The position numbers and the translations under genes are program-made. A stretch of 42,857 nucleotides of DNA from a virus. The DNA is taken from the IMG/VR virus record IMGVR_UViG_3300046536_000202, positions 1 to 42,857 of that record, one strand, 5' to 3'. This document shows, piece after piece, positions 33,670-40,023 of this stretch. The notes under the pieces are model-generated. The model worked only from the letters and a program-made list of their open reading frames with translations, made no database searches and had not been told where the DNA came from. Position 1 is the stretch's first letter. Each line of letters opens with the position of its first letter.

Positions 33670-33694
33670 AAGCCCGCTACGAGCGGGCTTTTTT
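33670..33694 (+). terminator. Intrinsic terminator after lipoprotein gene
   Basis: AAGCCCGCT and AGCGGGCTT form a 9-bp stem with loop ACG, followed by further T to a run of six. It separates the lysogeny genes from the operator-controlled operon that follows. Confidence 0.9.
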
Positions 33695-33734
33695 GCGTCT
33701 GTACCACTAGCGTAAAAAAAATTCATCAATTTTA

Positions 33735-33784
33735 TTAGCAATGCTGTTGACACGCTTAACAGCATCGCTAATAATTGCTGATAA
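33735..33784 (+). promoter_or_regulatory. Repressor-controlled promoter of the DGR-integrase operon
   Basis: TTGACA (33747-33752), 17 bp, AATAAT (33770-33775). Operator words overlap it: TTAGCAATGCTGTTGA at 33735-33750 over the -35, TTAACAGCATCGCTAA at 33756-33771 in the spacer and -10, and a weaker copy at 33769-33784. The words match those at the repressor-Cro interval. Confidence 0.82.
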
Positions 33785-33814
33785 CCAACCAAGCTCTTCA
33801 ACTTTCCGGAGACC

Positions 33815-34189
33815 ATGATGGACGACATCAAGCCGCAAGCACAGCACACCCAAGGGCCGTGGCAGGTCCGCGACGATCATCCGGCCCGTTCCTGCTTGTC
33901 GATCGAAGGCCCCGACTGCGCTCCCATCGCGACCCTCTACTGGGCGCGCGATGACGGCATGTACGTCGACGCGGACGGGGTTGTGCGCAATGACCTGGTG
34001 CGCCAGGCTAACGCACACCTGCTCGGCGCTGCGGAGGTCCTGCTAAAAGCAGCACAAGCGGCCGAAGCCATCCTCGCCCGCCAGAACTGGCTCGACACCT
34101 CCACCGCCCCCGAAGCGCTCGCGCTGCGCCAGCTGCGCGCCGCCATCGCCCAAGCCACCGGCGCGACCGCCACCAGCTCCCCAGAGTAG
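33815..34189 (+). CDS. First gene of the rightward operon, unknown function
   Basis: The 124-residue product contains THQxxGPWQVRDDHPARSCLSIEGPD-type residues (QHTQGPWQV near 10-18), a start seen in many small phage proteins of unknown role, and an Ala-rich helical end. It is the first gene after the operator-covered promoter. Confidence 0.6.
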   Translation: MMDDIKPQAQHTQGPWQVRDDHPARSCLSIEGPDCAPIATLYWARDDGMYVDADGVVRNDLVRQANAHLLGAAEVLLKAAQAAEAILARQNWLDTSTAPEALALRQLRAAIAQATGATATSSPE

Positions 34190-34193
34190 CGCC

Positions 34194-34787
34194 ATGATCT
34201 TCCCTACCGCCCGCCGCACCTGGAACGGCGTCGACATCGAGGGCCAGCACATCGTCCTGCGCCTGCAACCGTCTGACGATGGGACGATCGGCGTGAGCAT
34301 TGCCGGCCTGCCGGCGCTCACCGGCTTTGACAGCCCGTGCCGCCTCTCCGACGACAACTCCCGGCACTTCCCACCGGCCGGGATCACGGTGCACGACACG
34401 CGCCTCGAGTGCTTCGCCGCCAACCAATTCGCGCCGATGCTGCGCGAAGGGTTCACGCTCGAGCTCGAACCCGGGATGGCGCCGCTGCTGCGCACATGGC
34501 TGGACAAGCTGGCGGCGGTCGCCGCGACAGCAAAGGCGATCGCGGACAAGTTCAGCGCGCAGCTGGCGCCGCCCATCCACCACATGCTCGACGCGATCAC
34601 GTCGGTGGTCGCCCGCATCGTGCTGGACGGGTGGGACGTTGAACACTCGGTCGCCTACGAGCGCGCGCACGGGATCTGTGGCCGGGAACAGGCGTTCATG
34701 GACCAGTTCGACACCGAAGGCGTGCAGCAGCAGCTCGCACAACGATCGGGCGCGTCGCCCACCGGCACCACATCCACTGGAGCATGA
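34194..34787 (+). CDS. Phage protein of unknown function upstream of the DGR
   Basis: The 197-residue product has a beta-rich first half (TWNGVDIEGQHIVLRLQPSDDGTIGVSIAGLP) and a helical second half (LDKLAAVAATAKAIADKFSAQL, then MLDAITSVVARIVLDGWDVEHSVAYERAHG). It starts four bases after the preceding stop and overlaps the next gene by four. No family recognised. Confidence 0.6.
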   Translation: MIFPTARRTWNGVDIEGQHIVLRLQPSDDGTIGVSIAGLPALTGFDSPCRLSDDNSRHFPPAGITVHDTRLECFAANQFAPMLREGFTLELEPGMAPLLRTWLDKLAAVAATAKAIADKFSAQLAPPIHHMLDAITSVVARIVLDGWDVEHSVAYERAHGICGREQAFMDQFDTEGVQQQLAQRSGASPTGTTSTGA

Positions 34788-34996
34788 CCATGGCCGCCAT
34801 CCACGCCCAGCAGCGCTTCATGGTGAGCCCGGACGGCCATCAGGCCGACTGGCTCAACCCGGCCTCGTGCCCCGGCTGGATCGACTGCACCGACATGAGC
34901 CCCGAGAAGCTTCAGCGCTTCATCGCCGAGAAGCAGGGCGTGCGGCCGCACATCGTCGGCGTGGTCGCACCAGGCCAGCCGCGCAGCACCGATTAA
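34784..34996 (+). CDS. Small protein before DGR target 1
   Basis: The 70-residue product (AAIHAQQRFMVSPDGHQADWLNPASCPGWIDCTDMSPEKLQRFIAEKQG) is coupled by ATGA to the gene before it and precedes the first target gene by 35 bp. No family recognised. Confidence 0.6.
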   Translation: MTMAAIHAQQRFMVSPDGHQADWLNPASCPGWIDCTDMSPEKLQRFIAEKQGVRPHIVGVVAPGQPRSTD

Positions 34997-35031
34997 CCGT
35001 AGCACCCACAACCACAACCAGGGAGAACCAG

Positions 35032-35841
35032 ATGTCCACCGAGACCATCAGCGCAGCACCCGAAGCAGCACCCACGAAAGCACCGGCCAAGACGATCCTG
35101 AACCCGACCGCCGCGTGGCCGTTCCCGACCGCACGCGTCGCGCAGCACTTGTTCGTCACCGTCCCCGAGACCACGCTGCCGAACGGCACGGTGGTCCCGG
35201 CCTTCCAGGTCGGCCAGTACCACTGCGCGAAGGGTGAAGACGGCAAGGTCGCGATCAGCGCCACCGCCAAGCCGTGGCTCGAGATCAACTATGCGGACGC
35301 GCGCCAGGCCTGCACCGACGCCGGCTACGCGCTGCTGACCGAGCTGCAGGCGCTGGCGATCGCGTTCAACGTGGCGCAGCAGGACGCCAACTGGAGCGGC
35401 GGCAAGGTCGGCGAAGGCAAGCTGCTGCAGGGCCTGCACCTGGACCCGGACAACGTGGACGAAGCCTATGCCGGCGACTACGTGTCGCCCGATCCGGCCG
35501 AGCGCCGCACCTTCGTGCTGTCGAACGGCCAGACCATCTTCGACGCGGCCGGCAACGTGTACAGCTGGATCTTCGACGACGTCCAGGGCGACGAGAACGG
35601 GCTGGTGGCGCGCGCCTTCGCCGCCGACTCGCCGTCGATCACCACGGCGCCCTACCCTTCCCTCGAGCGCGGCATGGGCTGGTATCCGAAGGCTGGCAGC
35701 GATTGGTCGGGCTATGCGCTCGTCCGCGGCGGCTGCTGGTGCTCGGACGACCGTGCCGGCGTGTTCCTTCTCGACCACGACTGGCCCGTCGACGCCTACG
35801 ACCACGTGGGTTTCCGCTGCACCAAACCCGTGGGTCTCTGA
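35032..35841 (+). CDS. DGR target protein 1 (C-type lectin / FGE-sulfatase fold)
   Basis: The 269-residue product has a Pro/Ala/Thr-rich N-terminus without signal peptide, then an FGE-sulfatase-like domain: FQVGQYHC, ALLTELQALAIAFNVAQQDANW, VGEGKLLQGLH, LSNGQTIFDAAGNVYSWIFDDVQGDENG. It ends in the variable repeat (about residues 225-263: GYALVRGGCWCSDDRAGVF ... HVGFRCTK). The repeat codes for the exposed ligand-binding part in known C-type lectin DGR targets. ATG 35032 is preceded by GGGAGAA. It is paralogous to target 2 from about residue 38 on. What it binds, and whether it is in the virion, is unknown. Confidence 0.9.
   Translation: MSTETISAAPEAAPTKAPAKTILNPTAAWPFPTARVAQHLFVTVPETTLPNGTVVPAFQVGQYHCAKGEDGKVAISATAKPWLEINYADARQACTDAGYALLTELQALAIAFNVAQQDANWSGGKVGEGKLLQGLHLDPDNVDEAYAGDYVSPDPAERRTFVLSNGQTIFDAAGNVYSWIFDDVQGDENGLVARAFAADSPSITTAPYPSLERGMGWYPKAGSDWSGYALVRGGCWCSDDRAGVFLLDHDWPVDAYDHVGFRCTKPVGL
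35703..35819 (+). repeat. DGR variable repeat VR1
   Basis: 117 bp aligned without gaps to the template repeat at 38341-38457. There are 16 mismatches and all are at template adenines (26 in the template). The bordering bases differ at non-adenine positions, which marks the ends. Confidence 0.95.
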
Positions 35842-35852
35842 TCACTGGTCCC

Positions 35853-35875
35853 GGGTCGCCGCGAAGCGGTGGCCC
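35853..35875 (+). other. Hairpin downstream of VR1
   Basis: A 10-bp stem (two wobble pairs) with loop GAA lies 12 nt past the target 1 stop codon. The same element follows VR2 with a base change that keeps pairing. In BPP-1 a comparable hairpin behind VR aids retrohoming. Confidence 0.65.
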
Positions 35876-35893
35876 TTTCACACAGGAGCAACG

Positions 35894-36157
35894 ATGCCAA
35901 CGATCTACCAGGGCAAGCCGCCCGAAAGCCAAACGTGGCTGGAAATCCCAGCCGAGTTCGTTCCCGAATTCAGGAAGCTCGGCCACGAGATCCGCGAGCT
36001 GGTGCTGCGTGAGGATGCAGATCGCAGCAGCCTGGTGTCGTTCAACCTCGGCGTCGAGAAGGCCGCTGCGCTGGCCGAGTCGCACAACGCGGCCACCGAG
36101 GCGATCGCGAAGCTGATCCGCGCGTTGAAAAAGAACCAGCCAATGGTGTCGGCATGA
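35894..36157 (+). CDS. Small helical protein between the DGR targets
   Basis: The 87-residue product (PTIYQGKPPESQTWLEIPAEFVPEFRKLGHEIRELVLREDADRSSLVSFNLGVEKAAALAESHNAATEAIAKLIRALK) looks mostly helical. A CAGGAG site precedes the ATG. It could be a chaperone or partner of the target proteins by position, but I recognise no family. Confidence 0.6.
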   Translation: MPTIYQGKPPESQTWLEIPAEFVPEFRKLGHEIRELVLREDADRSSLVSFNLGVEKAAALAESHNAATEAIAKLIRALKKNQPMVSA

Positions 36158-36363
36158 TTCGCGCCTACCGCCGCCTGCGCGAGCGCGTGCGGCGCGCGGT
36201 CAAGCCGTACGTGCTGCTGATGAATGCATGGCGCTTCAAGCTCAGCGAAGATCACCTGGCGTATCTGAATGCCCAGCGCGAGGGTGCGAACGATGCACTC
36301 AAGCGTGAGCATTTGCGTCAGGTGCGGCTGCGCATCAAGCGTGACCAGATTGCGAAGTGGTGA
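36154..36363 (+). CDS. Small basic helical protein
   Basis: The 69-residue product is Arg-rich (IRAYRRLRERVRRAVKPYVLLMNAWRFKLSEDHLAYLNAQREGANDALKREHLRQVRLRIKRDQ). It overlaps the preceding gene by ATGA. Function unknown. Confidence 0.58.
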   Translation: MIRAYRRLRERVRRAVKPYVLLMNAWRFKLSEDHLAYLNAQREGANDALKREHLRQVRLRIKRDQIAKW

Positions 36364-36382
36364 ACTCAAACGAGGGGAAAAA

Positions 36383-36493
36383 ATGAAAACCATCCGCTTC
36401 ATCATGAGCCAGTACCGCCTGTCGTGCCGGGCCGGGTTCGGCCGGCGCAAGTCGCTCCGTCGCGCTGTCAACATCTACGTCAGCGGCTTTTAA
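36383..36493 (+). CDS. 36-residue basic peptide gene
   Basis: A short frame (KTIRFIMSQYRLSCRAGFGRRKSLRRAVNIYVSGF) follows a GAGGGG site and ends 15 bp before target 2. Support is the ribosome-binding site and position; no family recognised. Confidence 0.4.
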   Translation: MKTIRFIMSQYRLSCRAGFGRRKSLRRAVNIYVSGF

Positions 36494-36508
36494 TCAGAAA
36501 GAACAAAA

Positions 36509-37402
36509 ATGAAAATCGAACTCACCCAAGAGGATACCTTTACCGCCCGCGCCGGCGCCCACGCCATTCACGGCCTGCGCCGCACCGCACAGTGGGAGGG
36601 CCTGAGCAAGCTGGTCGACCAGTCCGAGCGCTACCTGATCGTCTCCGACGATGACGGCGCCGTGGTGAAAGGCACGCCCGCGCTGCTCAACGTGCTGCAC
36701 CTGACCACCCGCACCGACCTGTTCGTCACGGTGCCCGAAACGACCCTGCCGAATGGCCAAGTCGTGCCGTCGTTCCAGGTCGGCCAGTACCACTGCTGCG
36801 CCAAGGACGACGGGATCGCCATCGACCCGGCGCTGGCGCCGCTGGTGAACGTCAACTACCGCACCGCAAAGGCGCGCTGCGAAGCGGCCGGCTACAAGCT
36901 GATCACCGAACTGCAATGCCTGGCGATCGCCACCAACATCGCGCAGCAGGACATCAACTGGACGAGCGGCGCGGTCGGCGAAGGCAGTCTCTACCAGGGC
37001 ATCCACAAAGAAAATGTCCGCCGCGCGCAACCGGGCAGCTACGAGCCCGAGGATCCGCTCGAGCGCCGCTGGCACCAGCTGTCGAATGGCGAGCGCATCT
37101 ACGACTTCGCCGGCAACGTTTTCACCTGGGTGCACGACGACGTGCAAGGCGATGCCGACGGCCTGGTCAGCGGCACGATCGCGAAGGACTCCCCATCGCT
37201 GACGTGCGCGCCTTTCCCGAGCAGGGAGAAAGGCGTTGGGTATATCCCGGGCGGCCCGCTGCAATGGTCGGGCTATGCGCTCCTCCGCGGCGGCTGCTGG
37301 TGCTCGGACGACCGTGCCGGCGTGTTCCATCTCGGCCACGGCTGGCCCGACGGCGCCGGCGGCAACGTGGGTTTCCGCTGCACCAAACCCGTGGGTCTCT
37401 GA
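36509..37402 (+). CDS. DGR target protein 2 (C-type lectin / FGE-sulfatase fold)
   Basis: The 297-residue product has a distinct N-terminal domain of about 68 residues (KIELTQEDTFTARAGAHAIHGLRR ... LIVSDDDGAVVKGTP) and then the same FGE-like body as target 1: FVTVPETTLPNG, FQVGQYHCC, LITELQCLAIATNIAQQDINW, LSNGERIYDFAGNVFTWVHDDVQGDADG. VR2 covers about residues 253-291. The different N-terminus suggests that the two targets attach the same variable head to different partners. No signal peptide or membrane segment. Confidence 0.9.
   Translation: MKIELTQEDTFTARAGAHAIHGLRRTAQWEGLSKLVDQSERYLIVSDDDGAVVKGTPALLNVLHLTTRTDLFVTVPETTLPNGQVVPSFQVGQYHCCAKDDGIAIDPALAPLVNVNYRTAKARCEAAGYKLITELQCLAIATNIAQQDINWTSGAVGEGSLYQGIHKENVRRAQPGSYEPEDPLERRWHQLSNGERIYDFAGNVFTWVHDDVQGDADGLVSGTIAKDSPSLTCAPFPSREKGVGYIPGGPLQWSGYALLRGGCWCSDDRAGVFHLGHGWPDGAGGNVGFRCTKPVGL
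37264..37380 (+). repeat. DGR variable repeat VR2
   Basis: 117 bp aligned without gaps to the template repeat. There are 17 mismatches, all at template adenines. In the 12 positions changed in both VRs, 10 carry the same new base as VR1. Confidence 0.95.
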
Positions 37403-37414
37403 TCCCTGGTCTCG

Positions 37415-37436
37415 GGTCGCCGCGTAAGCGGTGACC
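37415..37436 (+). other. Hairpin downstream of VR2
   Basis: A 9-bp stem (GGTCGCCGC with GCGGTGACC, one wobble) with loop GTAA lies 12 nt past the target 2 stop codon. The surrounding 55 or so non-coding bases are nearly the same as those after VR1. Confidence 0.65.
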
Positions 37437-37464
37437 TTCCACAACAATAAACAGAACGAGAATC

Positions 37465-38319
37465 ATGCAACAGGCAGCAACACAGCATCCCACCGATGAC
37501 GAGCTGAACAAGTTCGCCATCAGCAAGTTCAAGGGCATCGACGTCGGGCTGGGCCAAGCCGACCCGATGACGGGCATCGCCAAGAAGCTCGAGCAGCAGT
37601 ATCCGAACCACCTGATCCTGATCCAGGCCGGCAAGTTCCTGCACGGCTTCGACCGCACCGCGCACGCGCTCGGCACCCTGAAGGGCTACCAGCTCAAGCT
37701 GATCGGCACCACCGACGAGCCACACCTGCGTGTCGGCTTCCCGGCCGGTAACTTCAAGAGCCGCTTGTGGTCGATGGTCGAGGAGTTCGGCATCCCCTAC
37801 GTGGTGGCGCTGGGCACGCTCGCGCAGGGCCATACCGTCTACGTGTCGGACCAGTCCAGCCAGCAGTCGCCCGTGCTCGCGGCCGTAACGCCGGAGATCG
37901 TCGCCCAGGTGATCGAGGATCTGCGCCAGCGTGGCAACCTCAACAAAGCAGCGGCCAAGCAGGTGCTGGCCAACCCGGACAGCTCGGGCTTCAAGCTGAA
38001 ACAGCAGGCCCAGGCGCTCGACACGCAGCTGCTGCAGGACATCATCAGGATGCCGCGCGACGTGCGCGTAACCTACGGCGAGAACCTGCGTGCATGCATG
38101 GCACGGCTGATGCGCGCCGTGTTCGCCTTCGGCCTGGATGTGAACCGGACCGCCACCCTGCACGCGATCTCCGCCGACGTCGACCTCCTCAAGCACTACC
38201 TGGCACAGGCCCAACGGCTAAGCATGATCAAGTTCGCATTCGAGCACCGAGTGGGCTTAGCCGTTGAGCTTGGGCGGCTGGTCGGCGGGCTGATCCGTTC
38301 CGAAAAGGCCGCATCATGA
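37465..38319 (+). CDS. avd: DGR accessory protein: MutS domain I-like plus Avd-like fusion
   Basis: The 284-residue product has two parts. Residues 35-118 (IAKKLEQQYPNHLILIQAGKF, then GYQLKLIGTTDEPHLRVGFP and FGIPYVVALG) resemble MutS domain I, the mismatch-sensing domain. Where MutS has the F-x-E motif, this protein has F58-L-H60. Residues 183-280 (QLLQDIIRMPRDVRVTYGENL, then KHYLAQAQRLSMIKFAFEH and ELGRLVGGLIRSE) match the four-helix-bundle Avd family, which binds the RT and the template RNA in known DGRs. The gene lies between target 2 and the template repeat, the usual avd place, and its stop overlaps the ATG of the RT frame (ATGA). MutS-like DGR accessory proteins have been reported, as I recall. 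A fusion with Avd I do not recall. Confidence 0.82.
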   Translation: MQQAATQHPTDDELNKFAISKFKGIDVGLGQADPMTGIAKKLEQQYPNHLILIQAGKFLHGFDRTAHALGTLKGYQLKLIGTTDEPHLRVGFPAGNFKSRLWSMVEEFGIPYVVALGTLAQGHTVYVSDQSSQQSPVLAAVTPEIVAQVIEDLRQRGNLNKAAAKQVLANPDSSGFKLKQQAQALDTQLLQDIIRMPRDVRVTYGENLRACMARLMRAVFAFGLDVNRTATLHAISADVDLLKHYLAQAQRLSMIKFAFEHRVGLAVELGRLVGGLIRSEKAAS

Positions 38320-39647
38320 TCAACGAAGGGGGATTTCTGGAAGGTCGAGCAATGCGCTCATCCGCGGCGGCTACTGGTACTCGGACGACAATGCCGGCGT
38401 GTTCAATCTCGACAACGACTGGCCCGACAACGCCAACGACAACGTGGGTTTCCGCTGACCCAAAAATTACATGCCTGGACGCTCAGCCCTGCGCTGGCGG
38501 GAGGTCAATTCTTGGTCGAAATCCTCCTGGGGCATCCCCAAAAGCAGGGCGTCAAGCCACACCGAGAACCGCGCCGGGGCCTACGGGCGCCGGCGCGGGA
38601 CGTGGCAGCGACAGCGCTTTCACTACCCTGACGGGCCTGCCCAACCTGTACGCCTGCTGGCTGAAGGCTAAGCGCAGCAAGTCGCACTGCCCGCGCGTGC
38701 AGCGCTTCGACGCGGACCCGCTGCACTACCTGCTGACGATCCAGCAGCGCCTGCGCGCGCGCCAGTTCACCTTCGGCCCGTACAAGGCGTTCACCGTGCG
38801 CGAGAAGAAGTTCCGCCAGGTGATCGACGCCCCGATGAAGGACCGCGTGGTGCACTGGATGCTGTACCAGTACCTGCTGCCGATCTGGCAGCCCCGCTTT
38901 ATCCACGATACCTACGGCAACCTGCCGGGGCGCGGCACGCACGCGGCCGTCGATCGCCTGGCCGGGTTCTGCCGCGGCGCCAGCGCTCGATGGGCGCTGC
39001 AGCTAGACATCTCGAAGTACTTCTATTCGGTCAGCCATGAACTGCTGAAGGCGCGCGCGCTGCGCTACGTGGGCGACCACGCCCTGCGCCAGCTGATCGT
39101 CGCACTGATCGATTCGTTCCGCACCGATGGCAGCTACGACCACCTGTTCGACGACGAGACACCCTACCGGCGCACCGCGGCCAAGGGCATGCCGATCGGG
39201 AACCTGAGCAGCCAGCTGTTCGCGAACATCTTCCTGGCCGACTTCGATCACTGGGTGAAGGGCGGCCTGCGCGTGCGCCGCTACATCCGCTACGTCGATG
39301 ACCTGGTGGTGATCGGCGAGACGTGCGCCGAGCTGGTGGCGGTGAAAGACGCGATCGTGGCGAAGCTGGCCGCCGACGGCCTGGTGGTCCACCCTCGCAA
39401 GATGCGCATCGCCCCGGTGTCGGCCGGCGTGCCATTCCTCGGGTACGTCGTCTGGTCGAACCACGTATCGGCCGGAGCTTACGTGCGCGGCCGGTACATC
39501 CGGCGCCTGCGCGAGCACGAGGCGGGCGGCTATGACCGCAGCGAGACCTTGCAAGCCTACCGGGCAATCCTTTCGCACACCGGGCCCACCAACACGCGCA
39601 GGGGCGCCGCGCGCAGCCAAACTCGACACACGGAGACCATGCTATGA
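38316..39647 (+). CDS. DGR reverse transcriptase
   Basis: The conserved part (about residues 104-430 of this frame) has the DGR RT pattern: LTGLPNLYACWLKAKRSK at its start, FIHDTYGNLPGRGTHAAV, motif A LQLDISKYFYS with Asp231, IGNLSSQ at 294-300 (the DGR-type variant of the RT motif 4), and YVDD at 326-329. It copies the template RNA into adenine-mutated cDNA. The only ATGs in this frame are at 38316, overlapping the avd stop, and 38352, both before or in the template repeat. Either RT is translated through TR, which stays open in this frame, or a non-ATG start nearer 38620 is used. The first 100 residues look non-conserved. Confidence 0.93.
   Translation: MINEGGFLEGRAMRSSAAATGTRTTMPACSISTTTGPTTPTTTWVSADPKITCLDAQPCAGGRSILGRNPPGASPKAGRQATPRTAPGPTGAGAGRGSDSAFTTLTGLPNLYACWLKAKRSKSHCPRVQRFDADPLHYLLTIQQRLRARQFTFGPYKAFTVREKKFRQVIDAPMKDRVVHWMLYQYLLPIWQPRFIHDTYGNLPGRGTHAAVDRLAGFCRGASARWALQLDISKYFYSVSHELLKARALRYVGDHALRQLIVALIDSFRTDGSYDHLFDDETPYRRTAAKGMPIGNLSSQLFANIFLADFDHWVKGGLRVRRYIRYVDDLVVIGETCAELVAVKDAIVAKLAADGLVVHPRKMRIAPVSAGVPFLGYVVWSNHVSAGAYVRGRYIRRLREHEAGGYDRSETLQAYRAILSHTGPTNTRRGAARSQTRHTETML
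38341..38457 (+). repeat. DGR template repeat (TR)
   Basis: 117 bp with 26 adenines, many in AAC/AAT codons of the VR reading frame (N at each diversified site). In that frame it ends with a TGA stop just past the repeat, and where the VRs have Cys. Mismatches to both VRs occur only at its adenines. It lies between the avd-like gene and the conserved RT region. The 160 bp or so that follow, before the conserved RT part, may be the structured RNA spacer. Confidence 0.96.
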
Positions 39648-39796
39648 ACTTCTGGACGATTTGCCTGATCTTCTGCCGTATGTGGACCACGGCACCGACA
39701 TGCAGCGGCAGCTGCAACCAGGGCCGCCAGCCGTGCGACTGTAGGAACACTGCAAGCCCGTGCACATCTGGACGGACGGGAGAAACGGAACAATGA
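39644..39796 (+). CDS. 50-residue Cys-rich peptide coupled to RT
   Basis: A short frame has ATGA overlaps at both ends: its ATG with the RT stop and its stop with the next ATG. It encodes a peptide with seven Cys (for example FWTICLIFC, APTCSGSC, PCDC). Double coupling is the main support. No family recognised. It might bind metal or be a coupling leader. Confidence 0.5.
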   Translation: MNFWTICLIFCRMWTTAPTCSGSCNQGRQPCDCRNTASPCTSGRTGETEQ

Positions 39797-40023
39797 TTTA
39801 CCTTTCCGCCCAAGAACTCGCGGACTTGATCGGGTGTGCCCCGAACAGCTTCGCGTGTATGCGCCGCTACCTCACACGCAACAACTGGCCGTTCGCGCCG
39901 ACCCTGCGTGGCTTCCCTCACGTCAGTCGAGCATATTATGATGCCAGGATGAGCGGCGCGACCAGCGCACCCGCGCAGACGCAGCCCGAAGAAGAACCCG
40001 ATTTCAGCATGTTCCAGAAATGA
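39793..40023 (+). CDS. DUF4224-type protein next to integrase
   Basis: The 76-residue product begins IYLSAQELADLIGCAPNSFACMRRYLTRNNWPFAPTLRGFPHVSRAYYDA. This resembles DUF4224, a small domain encoded just before many phage integrases, possibly an excision or integration cofactor. It overlaps the integrase gene (ATGA). Confidence 0.72.
   Translation: MIYLSAQELADLIGCAPNSFACMRRYLTRNNWPFAPTLRGFPHVSRAYYDARMSGATSAPAQTQPEEEPDFSMFQK

Noticed and set aside
38471-38671. 66-residue frame between template repeat and RT
   Set aside because: It overlaps the RT frame, has no ribosome-binding site or family pattern, and lies where a structured DGR spacer RNA is expected.
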